64,000 bases of DNA, from NCBI GenBank assembly GCA_963971425.1, contig OZ020525.1, positions 15,940,187 through 16,004,186 of the forward strand, read 5' to 3'. Positions 50,923 through 62,065 of this stretch are shown here, in pieces. How positions within the stretch are numbered: the first letter of the stretch is position 1; each line of letters begins with the position of its first letter. Position numbers and translations under genes: made by a program. The notes under the pieces were generated by a model. It had not been told where the DNA came from. It was given only the letters and a program-made list of their open reading frames with translations, and did no database searches. This stretch comes from Bryoerythrophyllum caledonicum. Taxonomy: Eukaryota > Streptophyta > Bryopsida > Pottiales > Pottiaceae.

Positions 50923-51626
50923 GGGGCGGTTTACACTACATACCAAGAGCCATGACAAAGGAAAATGGATTAATTCCATGGTTACACTTCATGGTCACAC
51001 TTCAAAAAAATATAATTTTTAAAGCCCTTGGGCCTCTCACTAAGTGAAAACCGAACTTGGACTGGGAGGAATAACCATGTACTAAAAAGTGGGCGCGCTG
51101 ATTTTTATAATGAATGTCTAAAAAGGGCAATTTTTCCTAAAAATTTGAAGAAAAAAAACAAGCCAAAACGACCAAATATAGCAAGAATCAAGGCACACAA
51201 GACAAATGAGGGAATGATACAAGGAAAGCAATGACCTTTTCTACTTTGAGTTCAAGGTGTAATTGTATGAGGTAATAAAGAGTGGCCGCCATTGTATCTA
51301 TGGTAACGTTGGGCCCCTTCCAAAAAACTTTTAAAAAATTTAAGTTTTTTTAAAAAGAATAAAATGGCATTTCAGGCACATGGTCTGTTCGTTCAGCAAT
51401 GAGAGAAGCCTTTTTTCCTCTCTTGCCGCAAAATGTGGGGGACCCTCCAACATTATCCACTACGCCTATTTATAGGCCTTTTTACGACCTCACATCCTTT
51501 GGTCACTTTTCTTTTTTCCTCGTAGTGTAAACCCAAGTCATCCTGGGACGAGCTGATGGAGCCAATCATAGATTTTTTAGAGGTGCATGGGACGAGTTCT
51601 TGGTCTGTAGTGTAAATTGCCCCTAA
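50920..51626. mobile_element. PIF/Harbinger-type MITE with TAA target duplication (701 bp)
   Basis: TAA at 50,920-50,922 and 51,624-51,626 flank an element starting GGGGCGGTTTACACTAC and ending with the complement of GGGGCAATTTACACTAC. Internal phrases near 51,480-51,540 (GTAGTGTAAACCC) suggest a second, nested copy. The short frame at 51,028 is not supported as a gene. Confidence 0.7.
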
Positions 51627-51699
51627 GACCTTGTTGTATGGGTATTTAAAAAGCCCTTGTAGAGGATGCCATGTTGGTTGTCTATTAGACATTTAGTAT

Positions 51700-51865
51700 A
51701 GGGGAGCACTTAATGTAGAAAAGTGTTTATCCTTAAAAAAGGGGGAGTAGTTATATTAGAGTATCCTATGTCGCGTGGTCATGGGCATAGTGAAGAGAAT
51801 GAACAAACACTATATTCACGCCGGTCCCTGACGGGGACCAACGTTCTCCTTCTTCTTACAAGACA
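51700..51865 (+). mobile_element. 5'-truncated copy of a non-LTR element 3' tail
   Basis: It shares AAAGGGGGAGTAGT, GGGCATAGTG..., ACAAACACT.TATTCACG and a hairpin-forming GGTCCCTGACGGGGACC with 55,480-55,620, which lies just after an endonuclease-like coding remnant. It is therefore likely the 3' UTR of the same retroelement family. Confidence 0.5.
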
Positions 51866-54345
51866 ATTTTTTTTTCCTAAAACTATTTCTTTCGTACTAC
51901 TAGCTTGGTACATTCATCAACTATTTTGTTTTTGGATCAAACATTAAATTTACTATTTCAACACTCCACTACTTAATGTCTATACTTCAAGTCCCAAAAT
52001 AACACGTTGTATAGCATCTTTAACCCCTAAATTCCAAGGCATTTTCATCCTAGAATTTACACTTCAAAATTGCTTAGTCTAGTGCTTTGAAGAAAGAAAC
52101 AAAATCTTTTATATCCACTCATAACAATATGATCTCAATTAAGACTCCTTAAGTAGCATATTCACAATATTTCATAAACTCTGACCGCAGGGTTGAAAGA
52201 TTATAGTGTTTGAAGTGAACAAAACGGTTCATTTTTTCCCCTATATTGAGTGTATTTGCAGACTTTGACTTCACTTGGTGTCAATTTATTGCACTTCAAG
52301 GACTAAAATTATTACCATCATATTGACCATGATATTAGTTTCTTGTACATCAATTTTTAGAGGTAGGAAAGGAGGTGTAGCGTACTCAAAACAATAATGC
52401 TAGGAGTGGAGGTTCAAAATTTGCCAATTCCCATTTTATTTTTGGTGAACTTAATATGCTTTAAAATGATAATCCAAAAGGATAGTAAGAAGGCATACAC
52501 CACATATTGATGTCAAAAAGTTAAAAAAAAACAAAAAATATGAAGATCTTTAAGTTTTAAGTGGAGAAGAAAAAGTTATTTTGGTGCCTTGCCTAACAAT
52601 GTGTGAAGATGCTTCAAACATCAAAAGCTCAACTTTTGGGTAGCTTGGGAGGTACTCTAGACTTGAATAGTAGTATTATAGAGCTTAATTGAACAATTTT
52701 TTGAGGTTGTATGTTTTTCTTTTAATCTCTTTTATTTTTATGATTATTGTTGTTGTTTATTGTAATTATTGTTTTATTTCTCATTTCAGTATTCATTTAT
52801 TTTAAATTCAAAGTGCTTCCATTCAAAAGTCATTTTTGAATGCTTCTTTATTATATACCTTACTGATTTTCTTTATCTAAATCTAGATACTTTTTAATTT
52901 ATCAATATACTTCAGCTTAAAGTTTTTAGTAAAAGTTACAATTTTTAAGATTAGAATATCACTTAGTTTTTTTTCATCAGTGAGTAATTTTATGTTTTAG
53001 ATTCTCAATTTATTGTCTATCTTCACTTAATTTCGTTAATAAAATTAATCCTAAATGAAATCATAAAATTTTAATATACGTAACATTTAAATGATTAATA
53101 TTACTCAGAATTATTTAGTATATTTAAATTTCATTAATTGCTCGTTAATAAAAATTGACACAATTTGCTAGGAAACTAACAAGCTACCTGGGCAATGGAT
53201 CAAGTCACCAGACATGTTCATTAAGGACTTGCATGTAGCAAATGAACATGTCTGGTGACTTGCATTAGTTATATGAATCTAAAACAAATGTATAGAATGG
53301 TTTTTAAAAAGTTATGACTCAGATGTTCACTTTCATGATTCCTTCAAAAAATTAATTGAATTAATATTATAACTACATTACAGCTATAATCACTTTGATG
53401 GAATTTATAACTTTATCCACTACATTAAATTGTACCCTAGAATGAGTGGACTTTGATGGCACTTTCAACTCTTGCATGTTGATAGTACCCTATAGTGAGG
53501 TGATTTTTATGTTATTTGTGGCACCTTTAACTCTTGCCTTTTGATATGGTGAATAAAATCAGCATACTTGGTTACTTGCAAAAGTTCAAGTGTCAACTTC
53601 TACAAAACTATCGGTTATTTTTCAACTAGAAAATATGGTATATATATGGAGATTAGTTGCTATTGTCCACAATGGGCCATTCCTTCATGATTTCATGTTG
53701 CAAATGCAAGAATTGGCCTAATTTTATTTTACAGTGCTGTGCTAAAAAAACATCATAAAAGTTGTACTTGCTTTGTATCCTTAACCCTTTAACGCCATGG
53801 AATTCCCGGAGATGGTATTGCAAAGGCCCATTTTGGGCCTCTCCAGCGTTAAAGGGTAAACTATAAATTGGTCGCCTTCTACTAGATATGTATAACTTTT
53901 TTATTAGTATCAAGAGTTGAAAATAAATCCTTTATTTTATTTTATTTTTATTTTTGATTCAATTGCTTGTAGAGTTTAAAGATTACATGGTCATAATTCC
54001 AATAAAAGGTATGGTGAGTTTTTAAGTTGAAAAAGTAAATGACTTATACTATTATCATTTAATATTTTATATATGAATATGTTCTAAAGTTAAATATGTA
54101 TATGTAGTTTTTAATGTGTAATCAAATGTAATTGATAAAGGAGGAAAACATGGTAGCCAACTTAGAAGAATGCCAATGCTACTTCTAGTTGTTTGTATTC
54201 AAGAGAGGATTCCAGATGGTGCCAAAAATATCAAACAATGTCATGTCTGCAATGGCATTAGAAAGAAGTCGAAAAGCACAATTTTCTAAAGAGAACAATG
54301 ACGGATATTTTACAAAATATGGACAAATGAAAGTCCAGAAATAGT
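51866..54345. other. AT-rich intergenic DNA with a truncated TTAA element and MITEs
   Basis: A truncated member of the TTAA family (copy e) begins at 52,020 with TTAA-CCCCTAAATTCC and is recognisable to about 52,640. An 80-bp hairpin MITE lies at 53,781-53,860 (TTAACCCTTTAACGC, and inverted GCGTTAAAGGG). A perfect 22-bp hairpin is at 53,201-53,262. No gene supported. Confidence 0.5.
53201..53262. repeat. Perfect 22-bp inverted repeat with 18-base loop
   Basis: Arms at 53,201-53,222 and 53,241-53,262 begin CAAGTCACCAGACATG and are exact reverse complements. A 3-base bulge then allows 4 more pairs outside. Small-RNA precursor or small fold-back; not distinguishable here. Confidence 0.6.
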
Positions 54346-54568
54346 GGTCGGCTGCCAGCCGAGAGGTGCCAAAGCATCTTATCAATAATCTTTTAAAGTG
54401 CCTAACTCACTCAATTTTTATTCAAATGGAGCATATGAGATGTTTTTTGGCATCTACGGAAAATGTAGATGTCAAAAAACACCTCATAAGCTTGATTTGG
54501 ACAAAATTTGAGTAAGTTATGACCGTTTGAAATTTTCATACAAAAAGATGCATTGGCTGGCAGCCGAT
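54346..54568. mobile_element. Fold-back MITE (CGGCTGCCAGCC ends)
   Basis: The left end CGGCTGCCAGCCGA is matched in inverted orientation by GGCTGGCAGCCG at the right. A central stem (ATGAGATGTTTTTTGGCATC and its near-complement) folds around 54,460. The loop flanks resemble the fold-back at 11.36-11.52 kb inside the retrotransposon. Confidence 0.6.
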
Positions 54569-54845
54569 AAGAATTCAGAGTCTAATCAGTCCACAAATGG
54601 TGATTTTGTCCAGATTTTGTTAAATATCCAATCAATGCAAGAGATGGAAAATTATATGTAAAATCCATGCAACATATGCAATGAAGACATTCACCAATTG
54701 ATTCAAAACAAAACATGGCATTTAGATAGAACAATGATGTATTTTTTGGTGAAGTGTTATTATAATAGAACTATAAATCGAGATGTTTTATTCTCATGTA
54801 TGCCGGCACCTTTAATAACAACCCACAAGAAAACACGGTTCCACC

Positions 54846-55620
54846 ATGGCTACTCCCATGTATTGTACATGCGAAAGTCAACGATGCCACTGCAATGCTC
54901 GACTCAAACCAGACATACTCTGCGTTAGAGGACTACCATACAAAGGCCCCCCACCAGACCATATAAACCAAGACTACATCATTCAATTCAACGAATTTAC
55001 ATACTGTAATGACAGATTCTCTCTAGAAACAATTAAAAACAAAATCAATAAATACCAACCCCTTATTGATGGCATCATTGCCCTCAGATGGAAAGTGGAC
55101 CTTCTTATTGTAATCACAGCCGGCTGCCGTGCCACCACCTTTATCCCATCCATAAAAATCCTAGAAGATACCTTCAAAATCCCTATTGATACTATTACAA
55201 ACACTTTCAAGAATATTAACATCATTGCCATACAACATGCTATGTCAATCCGTATACATAAACGCAAAATTGAAAACAACCAAGCCCTTCCTGATACAAG
55301 ACCCCCCATAAAATTACCCCTTACCTCATTTCTAAAAAACCCTGACACCCCAAAACACACCCTCCTCCCCACTTTTTTCCTCCCCTCTCCCTCCCCCCCT
55401 CTCTCCCCCCCCCTCTTTCCTTCCTTGCTACTCTTTTGATTGGTTGGTTTTATGGTTTGTGGTTACTTATTACATAGTGTCTACCCTCGAAAGGGGGAAG
55501 TAGTTTCAGCTTATTAATCCGTTGTCCGATGGGCATGGTCTTAGTAGTGGAACGAACAGACACTTTATTCACGTCGGCCTCCTCCGGAGACCGGCGTTCT
55601 TCTTCTGATAGAACTATCTT
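54846..55620 (+). pseudogene. Non-LTR retroelement C-terminal fragment with restriction-like endonuclease signature
   Basis: A 197-aa open frame starts with a Cys-rich patch (CTCESQRCHC), then KPDILCVRGLPY, IQFNEFTYCNDRF and KINKYQPLIDG. The Asp, Glu and Lys of these three blocks have the order and context of a PD-(D/E)xK restriction-like endonuclease, as found at the C-terminus of early-branching LINE-type retroelements. A hydrophobic strand (VDLLIVITAGCRA) follows. No reverse transcriptase is present upstream, so the copy is 5'-truncated. A pyrimidine-rich run and a hairpin-containing 3' tail (to ~55,620) follow, shared with 51.7-51.87 kb. It could alternatively be an unrelated host nuclease relic. 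Confidence 0.5.
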
Positions 55621-57215
55621 TGAGATGTATGTGAAAGGAAATAAATAATTTGATAAGATGGATGCATTGGAGGTGCAGATGGCAATACATTTTACTTGAT
55701 AGATTAAAAAAAAATTAACCAACTTGAAGGATGAGATATTGAGAGTATTGAAGAACCAATGGACTTCCATAGCAATTGAAATACAATGGGTAGAACATTA
55801 ATCTTTATAGGATAAGAAAGAAGGGAAATGATAAATTGGTTTTGGTATAGACTACCATCTTCATGAGGCTCATTTAATTGTCAACGGTGTGAGATGCTCG
55901 CAATATTTCAATATTTATTCAAGAAATGATGCCTAAACTTCCATTAAAAATTTAGTGATCTTGCTAAGATTCTAGAAACTATACAAGTCACAATTTAAAT
56001 AATCTCTTAGAAGAATTATCATTTGATCAAAATAAAAACATTGAGGGATTTTCTTTATGCACATTATCTCACTTGTTGAATATGTTGTTTAAGAACATGA
56101 GAATGGTGATGCCTTTGTGATATAAATTGTGCACAAATAATCTTGACAACTGGCATGCTCTATTTTTTATTCCATCATTTACTGAAGAGATTTGTAAAGG
56201 TTTTAAACACCTTTTTCTTTTAAAAAAAAACACATTTTATAAATAGTTTGAGATTGTTGTTGTACAAGTTGCCTTAAATGTGGGACAAAATTGGAACTTG
56301 ATTTCTTACCTTTTTTTGATTATTATACCTTCTAGTAAGATCAAGTACAATGTATCATCAATTTAATGATGAAGGGTGAAGAGAAGTGGATGCAAAAGCC
56401 TCTAAACTACATTCAATGCAATTGTAAAATGTAGGAATGTGTTCATTTTTAAAAAAAATAAATATATTTTTGGGGTTCAAAACGATGTTATGGATTGCCT
56501 ACTTCATGCAAGGATTAAGGAGTGTATTAGTGTGTTTTTCTAGCCATTATTTTCTTACAAGAAGTAAGTGTAATCTTTACAAGAAGCAAATCTAAGACAT
56601 AATTTTAGAAGACTTAGGGCAAGAAAGAGTTGTCTACATAGATTGACAAAGATCCACTTGATAGCTTCAAGTCGACAAACAAACATGATGGATTTGAAAT
56701 TCTAGGCAGATAATATTATATTATTAGAAAAATTACTTACCTTGACACAATTGGTCTACTTGCATAAAAACTATAATGTAGAGAAATGATCAATGCCTCC
56801 CAGTGATTCAACAACAACAACATACGCTTTCTCCTCTACCATATCTATAATAATTCAATATGGAAATCACATGATATTTGAGTATGGATGTGGATCCCTA
56901 TGGATGTAAAAGAGCCTACTCAAACTTTGAGGAAGAAGAAACCAATGTTATCAAGAGCTAGGTTCCCTTAGATCCTCCTAATTGAATTTGAAAATGAATA
57001 CTAACAATAGTAGACAACCTTTCATAATCGAACCGGCATGTCTACATTCATGATGCTCAATGTTTGTAACCGTAACTGATCAACATTTCTTCTTCTCCTA
57101 CTTACATTCAAAGTAAGACCATTGATGTGGATTCTAAAGAAATTTTGTGCATGCTTCTACATTGTACGTTTAAAAACTGTAATTTTTTTTGGCTAGATTT
57201 GTATCACTTTTTGCC
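55621..57215. other. AT-rich intergenic DNA, no gene seen
   Basis: No supported coding frame, RNA gene or repeat end. Includes the probable promoter of the downstream TEX47-like gene. Confidence 0.4.
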
Positions 57216-60200
57216 ATGGCACCAAAGGAGCCCCCGGAGAAAGGCCCTGTAAGGCCAACACCGGCTGAAATAGACGACATTGTAATGAATATTTTGCAAC
57301 CACGACCAAATTTGCTAGATGCCACCCTTGAAGCAACTGCTCTTAAGGTTGTAACTAACCACTTCAAAGTTGTTCAACCTTTTGTCTTGGATGCCACACA
57401 CTTTTGTACCATTCATTATAAACTTTGGTAGAAAAGTCAAATTTAATGACATGGAAGTTTTTTTTGTAGAGAGGACCCAACATAAGTCGCATATTGTATG
57501 CAGCCGAAATTCCAAAGGACAAACATCCGGAACTTGACAAAACTCGCATTTCCTGTAAGCAAATTTAACCAAAAAGAGAATCTCAACAAATTCAAAGAAA
57601 GGTCTATAAACTTTAAAATCATTTTCAACATTTTTTCTATATATAGAATTATAGAGTAGTTGAAGACCAACTTTATCTCCAATTATAAATAAAAGAGAGT
57701 GTGCATGAAAATCCAAATCACTTGAAAGGATATGTCTATAAATTATTGCTTTTATAATGTTGAATCAACTTTGAAGGCATGTAGGCAACTTTTCAACGTA
57801 GAAATTCGATATTTGCCTAGAAACATAATGAATTTCTTCACAAAAGATTCAAGGAAGTTCAACAATAATTGGCTTTGAAAATTATTCAAAAGAACTTGAA
57901 TGCAAATGTTTGCACAAGTTTTAAGAGCTTGTAGACAACTTCATTACATAAAACATTCTAAAGAATACACAATGGTTTGCTCCATGTAAGAAAGTAAGCT
58001 ATTTCATACATACATTAAACGTGTACATGCATACCTTAGCAATTAACACATGAGTGGCGTTGTGAGCTAGAATGTGGTTGCAGTATGGCACGAAGAAACT
58101 TTGAAGCAAGCTGGCAATCTCCTCAACATGTCAGGATTTCTCATAGTCTATCCAACGTGCATCTTGCACTTGCTTGAGGTATGAAATTTCCCTTGAACAA
58201 CTATATCTTATCAATTGTCTTATAAATAATTAAAGCAAATCCTTGTATTATTAGTAGAGTACACCATTGAGGTACTCACATTATCCACCTATCGTTGGCT
58301 ATCATTTTGGCAATGTTTTGATCTATAATCAACTACCAAGCAAATGGATTAGGAACTAAGGAATTAGACATGGGTCTATTTATTGGAAAATTTGCAAGTT
58401 CCACATTAAAATAGTAACCTCTATCAATTTCATAAGCTTCTGATGAAATTATTGTACTAGTTTCAATGAATGGTTGGAGATATTATTTGACATTTGGAAA
58501 TGATGTAGAAATGAATATAGGCAGAAACACCAGTGTTGTTTTACATGGTGAAGGCATTGCATGGCAAAGGAAAGCTACCTCCAATTCTAGATGGAGTTTG
58601 CATCCTCTCCTTTACCGAAATGGTTAGCTCACTCAAATATATTTAATACAAAATATTCATGCAATTGAGATAAATGCATATTAGAAGAAAAAAATTATAT
58701 CAAATATATGAGCAACTAAATTTCACATGAAATGTATTTAACTTATTTAATTAGTAGAATAAGTGGGTGTCTAAGAAGAAGTGTAACATATTTGTATTAT
58801 TATTTAGAGTCATTGTTTTTTTGGAAATTTATTTAATGCACCAATACATGGTTAAAGGGAAAGTGATGAAACAAAAATAGAATTAATAACAACCTCACAA
58901 AAAGAATGAAGTCTACATAATCTAATTATGGACTTTTTACAAAGTGAAGAATCTCCATCTTTACACAATAGAAACTTTAAGCTATAAAGATGTATCTTTA
59001 GGGTACATAGCATAAGCATATAATGATCTAAATTTTTTGCCTATGATTATAAATGGAAAAAAGAAATGCATTTACCAACTGTATTTTTATTATTTATTCC
59101 AAAAATATGATTTTATTAAAATTTTATTTTATTAGCAGATTTTTAAAGCTCAAGTGAAATTATAATATACTAAATATTTCTTTATATGAAAATTGAAAAA
59201 TGCAAACATCATTATAAGAATGATTTAACTTTACTGTAGTGTCCTCTTAAGACATGGCCTCAATGGATGAATACATTTATTGAAAGTGAAAATCAAGGAC
59301 CTTATATGGAAATAATACTTGAAGATTTCAATGTTATTCAAAAAGTAATGCAGTGTATAATTTTTTTAATATATAATTTTAAATTGTTGAATGTGTACTT
59401 TTTAAATTTGTTATGCATTGAATATATTATTCTTACATCATGAGCTTTAATTTTACCTTTATATGATGGATAAAGTATAATTCTAAAATAAAAAAATTCA
59501 GATGTTTTTGGAAGTAATCTTTATATTTATTTTGATAATGAACTATTATGTAGAAATTCATGATTCTTTTTTTCAAAGTAGATTATTGAAATCAACATTA
59601 ATTTGCTTAAAGCTGGTATAATATTTACAGATATAGAAAAGGTTTTTTTCTTCCAAAAATAATTATTTTGTATTATTTTATGAGTACTATAAATGAATAT
59701 CTAATTTTGAAACTATATTTTGATGTAACCCTTTATTGAAGTGGGTGAGTATTAAAGTTTGATAATAAATTCTTCAATCAATGACACTTTTATTATGCAT
59801 ATTAGGATGATCAACCTGCTGCTTTAGAATTATTAAGAGCCACTTTAAAAGATCTCGTGGTGTGGGATCCTAATGAAATATGGGGGTGTAAATAATCTCA
59901 ACATCTATAGTTTTATTATTAAAAAATCTTTTAAAAATATAAAACATTGATTACAATGTGCATTTATGATTATTAAGTGACCATTTTGACTTTAATTATA
60001 ATATTTTTGTTGATTTTATCATGTTACATACGTAATCTTCAAAATGTTACTATTCAAAAAAATTTGACATTTGATGATTTTTGTTGCTCAATAGTGATGC
60101 AGGCAAACAAAACACCTAAATTGGATGATTTTTGGAACCTTGTAACCGAACCTCCCGTTGTTGTTTTTGATTCTGATATCCTTTATTTTGGGGAATTTGT

Positions 60201-60237
60201 ATTTTCATTTATATTAAATATAGATACATGTAAATAA
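57216..60237 (+). CDS. Probable TEX47-like protein, multi-exon with long AT-rich introns
   Basis: Exons that join in phase: 57216-57347 (or -57350), 57473-57554, 58084-58178, 59240-59344, 59806-59887, 60095-60237; together about 213 aa. At least one exon between 58,178 and 59,240 is probably missing from this model. Landmarks resemble the TEX47 family: SRILYAAEIPKD, GFLIVYPTCILHLLE (the strand-turn-strand core with its LIYPT..H..E phrase), WPQWMNTF, and near the C-terminus PPVVVFDSDILYFGE. TEX47 is known from testis and ciliated lineages, and its biochemical role is unclear. Finding it here would fit a plant with flagellate sperm. Splice sites are good, for example a clean acceptor before 58,084 and GTATGA after 58,178. 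The start codon and first exon are the least certain part; an upstream in-frame Met exists at 57,189. Confidence 0.55.
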
Positions 60238-61268
60238 GACATCAATGTTTAATAATTTTATTAATTCAATTACATCTCAAGATAAAATACCAAATATTGA
60301 TTTGTTTCTTTGAATAACTTCCTTAACCATAAATACATAAGATATGGCCAATGATGAATCTACCTATAAGAACAATTAATTAATTCTTATGTATGATGTT
60401 ATTTGATTCTTAGCAAACTATTGACTACTCTATCAATTTATTCAAGTAATTTGTTTCTTAAAACTATTCCAAAAGCCTGCCTTCAAATATCGTTGTACAA
60501 CAAACATGAAAGGATCACTTCTCAGTTTACGTTACAAATGTACACCTCTGGGCCCAGTAACAAAAGTAATAAAAATTTCAAAAAATAAAATAAAATTTTT
60601 CTGATATCTTTCTACATAATAAAAGCACTACGAGTATGATGTGATACCTAGGCAATACCCGCCATAGGAGATGGCGACACTTGGCGTTTCCTTTTATTAC
60701 ATTGACTTTTACTTTAACTTTTATTGTTTTAGTTAGCTTACCTAAACTAACATAATATTTTGATGATGAGTTGAATTATCACCAAATCCAAATTTACATT
60801 AATGTTTTGTTGTTAACTAGCAATTGGCGCTTTGAAATGCAGTAGTTCAACCATTTTAATGTAAATTTTATATTACAAACTATAAAAAAAGGTAATATGC
60901 TTCATGGCACGGTTGACTGCACAATTAACTACACGGTTGACTGCATGGTTTTTGTAGTTCACTGTACGGTTAACTGCATGGTTGATCACTACGTGGTTCT
61001 CTACATAGATTACGATTTTGGTAGCATGACTAGCAGTTGGCGCTTGCTTTGCAACGCATTAGTCCAACCATTTTAATGTAGTTTTTATATTACAAAATAT
61101 TAAAAAAGAAAGATAACATGGTTCACTACACTCTTGACTACGCGGTTGACTGCACGGTTTCTGTAGTTCACTGCATGGTTGACTACACGAGTCTGAGTTC
61201 TGAGTCTTCTATATTTTAAGACCAGATTCATCTACTTCAAGTTACCGAATCAGCGTCCCAAGAGGAAA
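60238..61268. other. Intergenic with a ~211-bp direct duplication rich in TGACTGCAYGGT
   Basis: Two imperfect copies begin at about 60,817 and 61,028 (ACTAGCARTTGGCGCTT). Each contains clustered GGTTGACTGCAYGG motifs. No gene supported. Confidence 0.5.
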
Positions 61269-61671
61269 TAAGGTTGGATGACCTGTAACCACCACGAACC
61301 CCAGAATGGACAAGGTAAAGTGGACTAAAACCACCACAGACCCACCCCATTTCCGAAATTTTAGGAAGTCATATATGATTGGGTGTTAGTTCATGATTGG
61401 TTCAAAGCTGCCGGTTTTTAGTCAATGCAGAAGTGGTTATTAGTACAACTTAGTGTGGAAATAGAGAGTTTTGTAAGTCGAGGAATGGGTCACGGCTTAC
61501 TATCCACTTTGAAAATTTGTAGCAATTTCAATATGAAGAAATAAATGGTCACGACAATTGCAATATTCATGAAATCCTATTTTGAATTCCCAAAAACTGT
61601 CTTACCACGTATAGAAACGCTATATATAGGTCAGCAAGCTTAAGTTGGTGGTTATAGGTCATCCAACCTTA
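61269..61671. mobile_element. MITE with ~28-bp terminal inverted repeats
   Basis: Left end TAAGGTTGGATGACCTGTAA, right end its near-complement (ATAGGTCATCCAACCTTA). The ~400-bp interior is non-coding. No clear target duplication outside the repeat. Confidence 0.65.
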
Positions 61672-62065
61672 ACGCGTTCATATCTTTCTAAGTGGACAGA
61701 ATGCAGAGTGTGTGATCAGGGATGGCAATAAAAAATGAGCTTCTTTCCATGGCTCGTGTATTGGGACTTTTTGAGAGCAGTATACTTTCTTCTGTAAGAC
61801 ATGAAGGGCGACAGAGTATCAAGGCAAGGTTACTCAATGCTTCTTTTTGTTTATGTCGTAAACACTTCATCATATCCACTGCTCATGTGTTGAAAGGTAA
61901 GTAGATATTCCACGTTACAGGCGCTGCCTAACCAAGCTGACTTCCTGACCAACCTTCAGTTAGATGGTTGGCGACTTGGAAGCAGAACCAAAGTCTATAG
62001 ATCTCAAGCTGTCTAAGAACTCCACCCATACAATGAAATATGAACAAGACAGAACGTTTGCAGGT
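61672..62065. other. 3' flank of the rhomboid gene, no other gene seen
   Basis: Short overlapping frames on both strands only; probably contains the 3' UTR of the minus-strand rhomboid gene. Confidence 0.4.

Noticed and set aside
57350..57430. TNHFKVVQPF resembles the N-terminal entry of Argonaute proteins
   Set aside because: It lies past the probable splice donor of exon 1, no PAZ or PIWI sequence follows, and the downstream exons match a TEX47-type protein instead.
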